From contig NZ_PIPO01000003.1 in assembly GCF_003986975.1 (NCBI RefSeq), forward strand, positions 372,001 through 436,000: a stretch of 64,000 nucleotides of DNA. Direction: 5' to 3'. Made by a program: the position numbers and the translations under genes. The stretch comes from Aliidiomarina soli. GTDB taxonomy: Bacteria > Pseudomonadota > Gammaproteobacteria > Enterobacterales > Alteromonadaceae. The notes below the pieces were generated by a model. That model searched no databases and had not been told where the DNA came from. It saw only the letters and a program-made list of their open reading frames with translations. Of the stretch, positions 19,259 through 28,199 are shown piece after piece; positions within the stretch are counted from its first letter, which is position 1, and every line of letters begins with the position of its first letter.

Positions 19259-20530
19259 ATGCGCCTTGAATCACTCGCTTTACACCATGGTTATCGACCT
19301 GAGGCACCGCAGCGTGCGGCAGCTGTACCAATTTACCAAAGCACTTCATTTACCTTTGACAATACTCAGCATGGCGCGGATTTATTTGATCTTAAGGTCG
19401 AAGGCAACATTTACTCGCGCATTATGAACCCAACGAATGCAGTCCTTGAGGAGCGGCTTGCCGCGATTGAAGGCGGCATCGCGGCACTCGCGCTGGGCTC
19501 CGGGATGGCGGCTATTACCTATACCATTCAGACCCTGGCCCGCGCGGGCGACAATATTGTGAGCATCAGTCAACTGTATGGTGGCACCTACAACCTGTTT
19601 GCGCATTCGTTACCACAGCAGGGAATCGATGTGCGTTTCGCCAGCCATGATGACTATGCTGGTCTTGAGACGTTGATCGACGAACGCACCAAGCTGCTGT
19701 TCTGTGAGTCGCTCGGCAACCCGGCGGGTAATATCGTTGATTTGCAGCGGCTGGCAGATATAGCGCATGCCCATGGCGTACCTCTGGTGGTTGACAATAC
19801 GGTACCGACTCCGGTGCTTTGCCGGCCATTTGAGCATGGTGCTGACATTGTTATTCATTCACTGACCAAGTATATCGGCGGTCATGGCACCACGGTCGGT
19901 GGAGCGATTGTCGACGGTGGCCGTTTTGACTGGGCAGCTCACCCACAACGCTTTCCCCAATTGAATGAACCCGATCCTTCCTACCACGGCGTGGTCTATA
20001 CCGAGGCGCTGGGTGACGCCGCATTTATCGGGCGCGCCCGGGTCGTTCCGTTGCGCAATACCGGGGCGGCATTGGCGGCGCAAAGTGCGTTTAATATTAT
20101 GCAGGGACTGGAAACTCTGGCCTTGCGCATGGAACGTCATTGTCAAAATGCATTGGCGTTAGCAGGCTACTTGCAGGCTCACCCGAAGGTGAGCTGGGTC
20201 AACTATGCAGGATTGCCCGATAATCGTTACCATAGTCTGGCTCAGCGCTATTGCCAGGGGCAGGGGTCCGGTATTCTAACCTTTGGTGTGGAAGGCGGGC
20301 GCGAAGCGGGTGCCCGGTTTATTGATGCCTTGCAGATGATTCTGCGTCTGGTCAATATTGGTGATGCGAAATCACTTGCCTGCCACCCCGCTAGTACTAC
20401 TCATCGTCAACTTGGGCCTGATGAACTTGCCCGGGCAGGCGTCAGTGAGGATCTGGTACGGCTTTCAGTGGGAATTGAACACATCGACGATATTATAGCG
20501 GACGTTGAGCAGGCATTAACTCAGGTCTGA
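19259..20530 (+). CDS. metY: O-acylhomoserine sulfhydrylase, MetY type
   Basis: A PLP enzyme of the Cys/Met metabolism family that makes homocysteine from O-acylhomoserine and sulfide. The PLP lysine is K204 in SLTKYIGGHGT. The N-terminal motif YSRIMNPTN and the length of 423, with the extra loop around NEPDPSYHGVVY, are typical of O-acetylhomoserine sulfhydrylase rather than the shorter MetB/MetZ group. A GGAGAG ribosome site precedes the ATG. The MetJ operator upstream shows methionine regulation. The acyl donor is open because the convergent metA product carries the succinyl-type residue. Confidence 0.9.
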   Translation: MRLESLALHHGYRPEAPQRAAAVPIYQSTSFTFDNTQHGADLFDLKVEGNIYSRIMNPTNAVLEERLAAIEGGIAALALGSGMAAITYTIQTLARAGDNIVSISQLYGGTYNLFAHSLPQQGIDVRFASHDDYAGLETLIDERTKLLFCESLGNPAGNIVDLQRLADIAHAHGVPLVVDNTVPTPVLCRPFEHGADIVIHSLTKYIGGHGTTVGGAIVDGGRFDWAAHPQRFPQLNEPDPSYHGVVYTEALGDAAFIGRARVVPLRNTGAALAAQSAFNIMQGLETLALRMERHCQNALALAGYLQAHPKVSWVNYAGLPDNRYHSLAQRYCQGQGSGILTFGVEGGREAGARFIDALQMILRLVNIGDAKSLACHPASTTHRQLGPDELARAGVSEDLVRLSVGIEHIDDIIADVEQALTQV

Positions 20531-21395
20531 GTCGCTGGCCAAGCATACTCAACCAGTTTCCCAACAGGTGCGCGCCGGCTTGCAGCCAGTCGGCCTGCGG
20601 CAATTGGCTGGGGTCATTATTAACGAAATACCCTTCAGGCATGGCAACCGTCATGCCTTTTTGCTGATCGCGCTGATATTCCCTGGCCAGGGTGTCGGCC
20701 TCGTATTCGACATGACCGAGTAGAAAAACATCCAGCCGACGCTCGTCGATAAACAGGGTGGGGCCCGTTTCTTCGGCGCTGAGCAGTGTTTTTAAGGCGG
20801 GCATGGGCAGGCTGGTGTCCGGCCTCGAGTAACGGGACTGTGGCAGCCGCACTGGGTCAGCCAGCGAGCGGGTGAGTGAGTGGGCTTCGACCCGCTGCGG
20901 GAACAGCCCGCTCAATTTGTCGGCACTACGCAGGGTAGCAATCTTATGCAGATGATGAAGAGCAGCATTGGCTGCCCAGCACGAATAAAAGCTGGGGATA
21001 CCGCGCAGATGCAGATCACAGGTTAAGTGGGTGAAATCGGCCCAGTAACCGACCTGATTGTAATCAACTTGTCCTAACGGTGCGCCGGTGATGATTAGTG
21101 CATCTAACTGGCGAGCGGCCAGCATTGCTTCGACAGTCTGGTAATACTGCGCCATATACAGTGCGCTGGTATTTTGCGGCTGCCAATTGGTGAATTTTAA
21201 TAGCGAAATATGCAGCGGCAAGGGGCTGTTTGCCTGCTGCAACAACCGCAGCCATTGCACTTCGGTTTCGGCTTTGTTTGGCATCAGGTTGAGCAAGCCA
21301 ATTTTCAATTGCGCGCCGCTAATCGGGTGCGGGCTGACAAAAGGTTTGCAATGAGGTGGTGTCGGAAAGAGGGATAATACGGCCATAATCAGCAT
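20493..21395 (-). CDS. metA: Homoserine O-succinyl/acetyltransferase family protein (MetA)
   Basis: A 300-residue MetA-family protein, which acylates homoserine at the first committed step of methionine synthesis. Catalytic Cys is C139 in YSCWAANAAL; the His/Glu pair is H228 and E230 in LLGHVEYEADTL. In ITGAPLGQV the specificity position is Gly (G108); in this family Gly goes with succinyl-CoA and Glu with acetyl-CoA. The N-terminus (about 25 residues before QLKIGLLNLMP) is weakly family-like and no good ribosome site is visible, so the start is uncertain (21395 or 21386). It converges on metY with a 38-base overlap of coding ends. Confidence 0.85.
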   Translation of the reverse strand: MLIMAVLSLFPTPPHCKPFVSPHPISGAQLKIGLLNLMPNKAETEVQWLRLLQQANSPLPLHISLLKFTNWQPQNTSALYMAQYYQTVEAMLAARQLDALIITGAPLGQVDYNQVGYWADFTHLTCDLHLRGIPSFYSCWAANAALHHLHKIATLRSADKLSGLFPQRVEAHSLTRSLADPVRLPQSRYSRPDTSLPMPALKTLLSAEETGPTLFIDERRLDVFLLGHVEYEADTLAREYQRDQQKGMTVAMPEGYFVNNDPSQLPQADWLQAGAHLLGNWLSMLGQRLRPELMPAQRPL

Positions 21396-21472
21396 TCATG
21401 GGTGGTAAAGCTTGCTCATTTGGATACCCTATGCTGCTATAAGAAAGAAGGCAACAGCAAAGGTGACTTTTA

Positions 21473-22966
21473 ATGGACAACGATTTACGACAACTGGCCC
21501 GCACCCTCGCACATGGCGATGACTTTGAGAGTGTGGTGCGTCCGTTATTAGCACTGATTAAGCGGGTTAGTGGGTTGCCTTCAGTCTATCTGACATTTAT
21601 CGACAAGAACGCCGAAGAACAACGGGTATTATTTGCCGATAATGATTCGGCAATGGTCATCGGCGAGGGCTTGAGCGTTCCGTGGAAAGACACACTTTGT
21701 AAGCGCGCACTTGAAGAAGGGCGCTATGTTACCAATGACGTTCCCGGCTGCTGGGGTAACGTTAAGGCGGCTCAGGAACTGGGCATACAAACTTACGCCA
21801 GTGTTCCGGTGCACCGGGTAGACCGCGAATTGTTTGGGACGTTGTGTGGGGCCAGCTCTGTTGATGTCCATGTCGATGAAAGTGTGGTCGAACTGTTGCA
21901 CTTGTGCTCTGAACTGATAGCGCTGAACCTTGAACGCCACAGCCGTACCCTGCAAGCTGAGAAACGGGCGACTGTCGCTGAACAACGTTTGAACAAGGTC
22001 GACCTGGCCAGCCGTATCACCAGTGCCTGTCTTGCTGCATCCTCACTGCGGGTTGCTGTACGCGAGGTCAGTCAGTTGCTTGAGCAGGACACCGCCTGGT
22101 CTAAGGTGGATGCCTTTCGTGTCAGTGGCGACGCGCTGGATAATCTTTCAGACGCCAACGATCATAGCCAGCTTCTCGCCCAGCAAGTGCTGGAAGGTGA
22201 TCAGGGAGCCCTGCAGTTGATTATTAAACAGCAGGAACAGCCGATGCTATGGGCAGATGCGGAAGAGCAGACCCAGGCGCTGGTGATATGCTCAGGCTCA
22301 CAGGTTGAAGCGCTGATTTTAATTTTCCTGCAAGCCGATATAGCAGACTGCGGAGATAGTCTGTATTTATTGAATAGTGCAGTAAATTCGTTGTCGTTGC
22401 TGGCGGCGAAATTAGATGATCATGCGCGCCTGGAAGCGGCAAACCAGGTGCTTCAGCAGCATGCATTGCATGATGTGTTAACAGGGCTGCCAAACCGTCG
22501 TTATCTGATTGAAGCGCTGGACGACAAAATGAGCGAGGCCGAGCGACTCGAAACGCCGTTGTATATTGCGTTTATTGACTTGGACGGCTTTAAACAACTG
22601 AACGACGACTACGGCCACGATGCTGGCGATATCTTTTTGCAGCGTTTCACGGAACGTCTGGTTGGGGTCTTACGCGGGCACGATCTGGTCGCTCGCTACG
22701 GCGGCGATGAATTTGTGTTCGTTGGTTTGGGTAGCCCGGATGACGATTTCAGCGTTGTGAGTGCGCAACTGGTAAAACGCATTCGGGAGGCGACCAGCGG
22801 CAATTTCGAATTACCGGAGGCTGATTTATTTTACCGCGGGCCAAGTATTGGGGTAATCGAATGGCAGCCTGGCGACATGCACGACGCCGATGTCACCTTA
22901 AGTCACGCGGACGCCGCTATGTACCAGGACAAGCGACGCCGCCGTGCTAACCCCGACGCTAGTTAA
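21473..22966 (+). CDS. GAF-domain diguanylate cyclase
   Basis: A 497-residue cytoplasmic protein likely to make cyclic di-GMP. Residues about 15-155 form a GAF-like sensor (YASVPVH, FGTLCGAS). A second less clear region follows at about 185-310. The GGDEF domain is about 330-490, with the intact active site GGDEF (410-414) and the inhibitory-site motif RGHD (401-404) five residues before it, so feedback inhibition is likely. No membrane segments. The ligand of the GAF domain cannot be told. It starts 77 bases from metA, divergently, and its 3' end overlaps the next gene by four bases. Confidence 0.9.
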   Translation: MDNDLRQLARTLAHGDDFESVVRPLLALIKRVSGLPSVYLTFIDKNAEEQRVLFADNDSAMVIGEGLSVPWKDTLCKRALEEGRYVTNDVPGCWGNVKAAQELGIQTYASVPVHRVDRELFGTLCGASSVDVHVDESVVELLHLCSELIALNLERHSRTLQAEKRATVAEQRLNKVDLASRITSACLAASSLRVAVREVSQLLEQDTAWSKVDAFRVSGDALDNLSDANDHSQLLAQQVLEGDQGALQLIIKQQEQPMLWADAEEQTQALVICSGSQVEALILIFLQADIADCGDSLYLLNSAVNSLSLLAAKLDDHARLEAANQVLQQHALHDVLTGLPNRRYLIEALDDKMSEAERLETPLYIAFIDLDGFKQLNDDYGHDAGDIFLQRFTERLVGVLRGHDLVARYGGDEFVFVGLGSPDDDFSVVSAQLVKRIREATSGNFELPEADLFYRGPSIGVIEWQPGDMHDADVTLSHADAAMYQDKRRRRANPDAS

Positions 22967-23433
22967 CGCGCGGGCTTCTCAGAAATATAGATAGTAATAG
23001 TCCCCCGAATGACTGCCTGGCCGTCAGCCCGGTAGCCAATTACATCGACATCGAGGTCGCCAGCTTGCCACGCATCCTCTGCGGTGTGTGCTTCGATACG
23101 AATATCAGAGTTCGCTTTAGCCGTGTAATTCACCTGCATCCCTTTCGGAATCCAGCGCAAATGCTTGGGTATACTGGCTTCTGCAACCGCGCCCATGGCC
23201 ATCTCAAGGCCATTGCATAAGGCGATGGCATGTACGGTACCAATATGGTTTTGCACTGCTTTGCGCTTTTTAATATGCAGGCGACAGAAGTTAGGCTGCA
23301 ATTCACTAATATAAGGTTTGATAGAGCGAAAGTAAGGTGCTTTGCGCGCAAACATGGCCGAAAAGACGCGCTTGCCGGCTGGAAATTTCTGACATTTTTC
23401 ATAAAGCGCTAAAAGATAATTGGATGATGCCAT
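22963..23433 (-). CDS. Hotdog-fold DUF4442 family protein
   Basis: A 156-residue protein resembling DUF4442/acyl-CoA thioesterase-like hotdog proteins. Recognisable parts are the central helix with GTVHAIALCNGLEMAMGA (about 65-82), LRWIPKGMQVNYTAKA (about 92-107) and an ending beta strand VIRGTITIYISEKPA. A thioesterase or acyl-binding role is possible but no substrate is suggested by the neighbours. It is convergent with the diguanylate cyclase gene. Confidence 0.75.
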   Translation of the reverse strand: MASSNYLLALYEKCQKFPAGKRVFSAMFARKAPYFRSIKPYISELQPNFCRLHIKKRKAVQNHIGTVHAIALCNGLEMAMGAVAEASIPKHLRWIPKGMQVNYTAKANSDIRIEAHTAEDAWQAGDLDVDVIGYRADGQAVIRGTITIYISEKPAR

Positions 23434-23628
23434 GGCAACGCGTCCCGTAGTCGATATGCGAGTGAATAAAGGTCACAGTATGCGGTTTTGCAACTGGTAT
23501 GACAAGATGCCCGAGACCCATTCAGAGGGCAAAAACTTGAAAAGGCAAAACTTTCTGCAAAGCTGAAGGGGATAACAACGACAATATAGCAGACGGGCTT
23601 AGCCTGAGAAGCTGATCAAGGGGGTTGG

Positions 23629-24090
23629 GTGCTCTGGGTTTTATCACTTCATATTATGACGCTGCTAATTTGGGTCGCTGCTGCTGTGTATATTCCGCTG
23701 GTCCTTATACAAGTGGTGAGGGCTGGCCAGTCGGGTGACCTCGACGGCTTTGCACGCACGCCTTCTGCCGTCGATTCCATTGCCCGTTTTGTCTTCACCC
23801 ATATTGCGACGCCAGCGGCTGTGCTGAGTATTAGTGCGGGGTCTGCCGTTTTTCTTATCAATCAAAGCGTACATTTTTGGTTATTGGTTAAGCTAACACT
23901 GGTGACCTTCCTGTGTGCGCTTCAGGCTGCCTTGGGTCTGTTAATTATCCGCGCGGAACGAGAGCAGTTTCGCGGTTTAAAAGCCTGCTCTGTGGTGGTG
24001 CTATCACTGTTTTGTGTGTTGATGCTATCCATTGTCTGGATCGTATTGGCGAAGCCGGTTGAACCAGAGTGGTTTCCATGGACGCTGTAA
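23629..24090 (+). CDS. Four-helix CopD/HemJ-like membrane protein
   Basis: A 153-residue integral membrane protein starting at GTG with an AAGGGGG ribosome site. Four membrane helices are visible at about 5-27, 55-75, 80-105 and 115-140. The first helix, with LHIMTLLIWVAAAVY and His 8, resembles CopD/HemJ-type proteins, in which such His residues bind copper or haem. Proximity to the oxidase cluster supports a link with haem or copper handling, but this is inference. It ends eight bases from the convergent DUF2231 gene. Confidence 0.6.
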   Translation: MLWVLSLHIMTLLIWVAAAVYIPLVLIQVVRAGQSGDLDGFARTPSAVDSIARFVFTHIATPAAVLSISAGSAVFLINQSVHFWLLVKLTLVTFLCALQAALGLLIIRAEREQFRGLKACSVVVLSLFCVLMLSIVWIVLAKPVEPEWFPWTL

Positions 24091-24098
24091 TCAGGAAC

Positions 24099-24581
24099 TC
24101 AGGGTTTAACGTCGCGGCCGGTGGCTTCGTCGATATCGACGCCAACCCCGTATTCATAGACAAGGTGGCCACCAAGCACGCCTGTTGCGTTGATAAGCAA
24201 GGCCGTCAGGCCACTGATGTAAAGCCCCCAGGGCATAATCAGCGCACCCGGATCGTCGCCCCAGCGCAGCATCAGATTGAAGGCAGCCAGGCTGAGCAGC
24301 ATCACCGCGAGAATGCCGTGAGCCCAGGCGGTCACCAGGCGCCGAATAGGGCCCACGGTGAACAAATCAATCGCACCTGCGACGCCGGAAAGCGCACCAA
24401 AACCTGTGCCAATAGTCGCCAGCCAGAGACCAGCCCGGGCCCAGAAATAATCCTCGGTCCAGACATAGGCAATATCGCTTCCCAGCAACATCACCAGGGC
24501 TGCAATAGGGAAATGGATCAGCACTGGATGCATCGGATGACCACGCAATGCGGCACGACTTTCGATTTTGGCAGTTGGCAT
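24099..24581 (-). CDS. DUF2231 membrane protein
   Basis: A 160-residue membrane protein of the DUF2231 family. The signature RGHPMHPVLIHFPIAAL is at about residues 11-27, followed by four membrane helices. His residues in the signature and in TAWAHGILAV could bind haem or metal. The frame is open 69 codons further upstream, but the MPTAKIES start has a GGGGTGA ribosome site and the extension overlaps the coxB region. Function is unknown; DUF2231 proteins often sit near respiratory genes. Divergent from coxB with 71 bases between the starts. Confidence 0.8.
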   Translation of the reverse strand: MPTAKIESRAALRGHPMHPVLIHFPIAALVMLLGSDIAYVWTEDYFWARAGLWLATIGTGFGALSGVAGAIDLFTVGPIRRLVTAWAHGILAVMLLSLAAFNLMLRWGDDPGALIMPWGLYISGLTALLINATGVLGGHLVYEYGVGVDIDEATGRDVKP

Positions 24582-24652
24582 AACGGTGTTCACCCCGTGT
24601 TTAAGGTTAGCCTGTTGTGCAGGCTCATCTACTTGAGAAAAAAGGATTCTAT

Positions 24653-25369
24653 ATGCGAAAAAGGGTAGCAGAGAGCGGCCTGCTCGCCAGTTTGATGCTG
24701 ACGGGGTGCAGTGGGCCGCTTTCAACACTCGATCCGGCGGGTCCGCACGCGGCGGAGGTTGCCTGGCTGTGGTGGGGGATGCTGGCATTTTCTGTGGTCG
24801 TTATGCTGGGCGTCTATTTTTTGTGGTGGCGAGCGATGCGCCGCTCGGGCGAGCATGATAGCGATGCAGTTGCCCAAGGGTTACAAAACAGATGGGTTAT
24901 TGCGGGTGGTGTGGCGTTACCGACGATCGCCATTAGCGTGCTCTTGGTATTTGGGATCCCCGTTGGTCACCGCATGCTTCCCCATGCCACAGACGGGGCC
25001 ATGTCAATTGAGATTGAAGCGCGGCAGTGGTATTGGCAAGTGCATTACCCGGATCTTGATGTGACCTTAATCGATGAAATTCATATTCCGGTCGACACCC
25101 CAGTCAATTTTCAGATCCGCAGTGAGGATGTCATTCATTCGTTTTGGGTCCCACGCCTGGGCGGCAAAGTGGATGCGATCCCGGGACGGGTTAATCAGCT
25201 GCGTTTGCAGGCCAGCGAAACTGGTAGTTTTCAGGGGCAGTGTGCGGAATATTGCGGTACCGGCCACGCATTCATGAAGTTTGTTATTCATGCGCATGAC
25301 GCCGAAGCCTACCGCAACTGGCAACAACAGGTTTCAGACGATTCAGAAGGCAGGAACGAGAGTCAATGA
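24653..25369 (+). CDS. coxB: Cytochrome c oxidase subunit II (CuA subunit), lipoprotein
   Basis: Subunit II of a haem-copper oxidase, which takes electrons from cytochrome c at the CuA centre. From MRKRVAES it has 238 residues. LMLTGC with C19 is a lipobox. Two membrane helices follow (about 36-58 and 80-102), then the cupredoxin domain. All CuA ligands are present: H162, C197, E199 (backbone), C201, H205 and M208. There is no fused cytochrome c domain, unlike caa3 oxidases. An AAGGA ribosome site precedes the start; the stop overlaps the next start (ATGA). Confidence 0.93.
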   Translation: MRKRVAESGLLASLMLTGCSGPLSTLDPAGPHAAEVAWLWWGMLAFSVVVMLGVYFLWWRAMRRSGEHDSDAVAQGLQNRWVIAGGVALPTIAISVLLVFGIPVGHRMLPHATDGAMSIEIEARQWYWQVHYPDLDVTLIDEIHIPVDTPVNFQIRSEDVIHSFWVPRLGGKVDAIPGRVNQLRLQASETGSFQGQCAEYCGTGHAFMKFVIHAHDAEAYRNWQQQVSDDSEGRNESQ

Positions 25370-27864
25370 GTAAATATCAGCAGTTCGAAAAGGTGTGGGG
25401 AAATCTCCCGGGGTGGGGGCAATTGGCGGCGGTGAACCATACCTCTATCGGGCGACGTTTTATGCTGACCGGAGCCGCTTTCTTTATTGTCGGTGGCGTC
25501 CTGGCCATGCTTATTCGCTCGCAGCTTGCCTTGCCAGCGCAGGAACTACTGAGCCCGGACGTGTATGCCCAGGTTTTTACGATGCATGGCACTGTGATGA
25601 TGTTTTTGTTCGCTATTCCGATCCTTGAGGGAATGGCGATTTATCTGATCCCCAAATTAATAGGGACCCGGGATCTGGTGTTCCCGCGGATAAGTTCGCT
25701 TGGCTATTACTGCTATTTATTCGGTGGCCTTATTATTATGTCGAGTCTGGTACTGGGGATTGCCCCGGATTCCGGCTGGTTTATGTACACCCCCTTGAGC
25801 AGTTCTGAGTTTTCATCCGGGCCGGGCTCGGACTTTTGGTTGCTGGGAATTACTTTCGTTGAAATCTCGGCGATGGCCGCCGGGGTTGAACTGACCGTTT
25901 CAATATTGCGCACCCGTGCACCGGGAATGAGCCTGAGCAAAATGCCGATTATGGCCTGGTACATTCTCGCTATGGCGTTGATGATTGTGTTCGGTTTTCC
26001 ACCATTAATCCTGGCCAGTATTATGCTCGAGCTGGAACGCGCGGCAGGCATGCCTTTCTTTGATGTCAGCGCTGGTGGCGATCCGATCTTGTGGCAACAC
26101 CTGTTCTGGCTGTTCGGACACCCCGAGGTTTACATTATATTTCTCCCGGCGGCCGGGATTATTTCGACTCTGATCCCGGTATTTGCCGGGCGCCCCTTAC
26201 TTGGTTATCGCTGGATTGTGCTGGCGATTATTATGACCGGCTTTATCAGCTTTGGGTTGTGGGTCCATCATATGTTCACCATCGGCATTCCCGCCTTAGC
26301 TCAGGCATTCTTCTCCATGGCCAGCATGCTGGTGGCAATCCCCACCGCGATTCAAATTTTTGCCTGGCTGGCTACACTGTGGGCGGGTCGGGTGACCTAC
26401 AATTTGCCGATGTTATGGGTGTTCGGGTTTCTTATTGTCTTTGTTTGCGGCGGCTTAACCGGTGTCATGTTGGCGTTAGTTCCGTTTAACTGGCAGGTGC
26501 ATGACACCCACTTTGTGGTCGCCCACTTGCATTATGTGCTGGTCGGCGGGATGTTCTTTCCGCTTATTGCCGGGTTGTATTACTGGCTGCCGCAGCTGTC
26601 GGGTCGGATGCCCTCGGAACGGCTGGGTCGCTGGGCATTCTGGTTAACCTTTATCGGCTTCAATGCGACCTTCCTGCTGATGCATCTGACGGGCTTGCTT
26701 GGAATGCCACGTCGGGTGTATAGCTATTCGGGCGGACTGGGCTGGGACTGGCTGAATCTGCTGTCGTCGGTGGGCGGCTTTGTGATGGCCGCCGGAATCG
26801 GCATGATTCTGCTCGATGTGGTGCTGCATTTTCGTTATGGCCGTAAAGCGCCATTTAACCCATGGAATGCGGACTCACTGGAGTGGGCGACGGGCACGCC
26901 ACCGACCCCTTACAACTTTGCCAGTATTGCAACCGTTGATAGTCGTCATCCATTGTGGCAAAACCCACAACTGGCAGACGAAATGGCTCAGGGTCAGTAT
27001 GGTCTCAACGACATTGACCATGGGCGACGCGAAATTTATGGCACCGACGCCATTACCGGCAAACTGAAAGAAGTAATTCACCTGCCAACCAACTCCTGGT
27101 GGCCACTGATAAGCGCCGCCTTCCTTGCGGTGGTCTGCGTCTGCCTGTTAATCAGGGTATATCCGGGGGCGATACTGGCGGCACTGCTCGCTGCATTGAG
27201 TCTGTTGCGCTGGAGTTGGGAAAACGGCGGACACCCGGTGATGGCCCCCCTCAGCAGGGAAGAAAACCAGCGCGGCGAACCGCCGTTAAACTCCAGAACT
27301 CTCGACGGGCCGGGACTTTGGGGAATGAATATCACCTTGCTGGCGGATGCTGCATTATATCTTTCACTGTTATTTGGCTGGTTTTATTTATGGACCGTGT
27401 CGCCAAACTGGGTTGTGCCTGAGACCTCAGCGATTTCCTTACCCGGGCTATTAGTGTCAGGCCTTATACTTAGCGTCGGAATGCTCTGTTACCAACGCCT
27501 GGCGAAAAAGTTACGGGCAGGCCAGGACCAGGGGTTACAAGGCATGCTCGCGCTCAGTGCTGGCCTGGCACTGGTCCACCTGGCTGTGTTGTTGTGGTGT
27601 ACGCTACAGGCGGAGCTTAATTTTCGTCAGACTGCGCATGATGCGGTACTGCTGCTGATGCTATCGATACAGATATTTCACAGTGGGTTGGTCGTTGTGG
27701 TAACGGCGTTGCAGAGCTGGCGAGTCCGCTATGGCTATGTCAGCAAAACGTTACCCTATGAACCTATAGTGGTGCAGCCACTATGGTGGTATACCTGCGC
27801 GATTTTCTGGTGTAGCTATGCAACTTTCCTGTTGTTCCCCTTAGCCTGGGGAGTGTCAGCATGA
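25366..27864 (+). CDS. Fused cytochrome c oxidase subunit I/III
   Basis: An 832-residue fusion. Residues about 25-560 are subunit I; about 645-830 are a subunit III-like domain. Haem and copper ligands are intact: H74 and H389 (low-spin haem), H387 (high-spin haem), H252, H301 and H302 (CuB), with the cross-link Tyr as Y256 in GHPEVY. The D-channel Asp is kept (D103 in RDLVFPR) and the Glu is E254. At the K-channel position, PTGVK of the mitochondrial enzyme reads PTAIQ here, so Q330 replaces the Lys. The whole gene set resembles the alternative oxidase clusters (coxMNOP type) rather than the main aa3 operon. Coupled to its neighbours by ATGA overlaps. Confidence 0.92.
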   Translation: MSKYQQFEKVWGNLPGWGQLAAVNHTSIGRRFMLTGAAFFIVGGVLAMLIRSQLALPAQELLSPDVYAQVFTMHGTVMMFLFAIPILEGMAIYLIPKLIGTRDLVFPRISSLGYYCYLFGGLIIMSSLVLGIAPDSGWFMYTPLSSSEFSSGPGSDFWLLGITFVEISAMAAGVELTVSILRTRAPGMSLSKMPIMAWYILAMALMIVFGFPPLILASIMLELERAAGMPFFDVSAGGDPILWQHLFWLFGHPEVYIIFLPAAGIISTLIPVFAGRPLLGYRWIVLAIIMTGFISFGLWVHHMFTIGIPALAQAFFSMASMLVAIPTAIQIFAWLATLWAGRVTYNLPMLWVFGFLIVFVCGGLTGVMLALVPFNWQVHDTHFVVAHLHYVLVGGMFFPLIAGLYYWLPQLSGRMPSERLGRWAFWLTFIGFNATFLLMHLTGLLGMPRRVYSYSGGLGWDWLNLLSSVGGFVMAAGIGMILLDVVLHFRYGRKAPFNPWNADSLEWATGTPPTPYNFASIATVDSRHPLWQNPQLADEMAQGQYGLNDIDHGRREIYGTDAITGKLKEVIHLPTNSWWPLISAAFLAVVCVCLLIRVYPGAILAALLAALSLLRWSWENGGHPVMAPLSREENQRGEPPLNSRTLDGPGLWGMNITLLADAALYLSLLFGWFYLWTVSPNWVVPETSAISLPGLLVSGLILSVGMLCYQRLAKKLRAGQDQGLQGMLALSAGLALVHLAVLLWCTLQAELNFRQTAHDAVLLLMLSIQIFHSGLVVVVTALQSWRVRYGYVSKTLPYEPIVVQPLWWYTCAIFWCSYATFLLFPLAWGVSA

Positions 27865-28199
27865 GAGTAAGCGCGCATCCGTTTCATTTAGTCGCCGGGC
27901 TGACCCTCTGGGCTGGCTACTTTGTGCTGCTCTACGGGGGAATGTCAGTCGCCTGTGCGCTGTTCCCGCAGGATCCCACGCTTGGTCCCTTGACCTGGAT
28001 TAACCTGTTTGTATTGCTGCTTACTGTGGTAGTCGCGCTGCCTCTGGCCGGGCTGGCCTGGGCCTGTCATCGCCAGACCGGTGAGCAAGCTACGCAGCAG
28101 CGTTTTATGCTTCGTCTTAGCGCGTCGCTGTATCTGGTCTCTGCCATTGCCACCTTGGTGGTGGGACTACCGGGAGTGATCTATCCGCCATGCGTGTAA
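27861..28199 (+). CDS. Small membrane protein of the oxidase cluster
   Basis: A 112-residue protein with three predicted membrane helices (about 7-33, 43-66, 85-106) and a CysH pair in WACHRQTG. I do not recognise a family. It overlaps the oxidase gene by four bases and ctaG by ten, so it is co-translated with them. An accessory subunit, perhaps subunit IV-like, is the simplest guess. Confidence 0.7.
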   Translation: MRVSAHPFHLVAGLTLWAGYFVLLYGGMSVACALFPQDPTLGPLTWINLFVLLLTVVVALPLAGLAWACHRQTGEQATQQRFMLRLSASLYLVSAIATLVVGLPGVIYPPCV

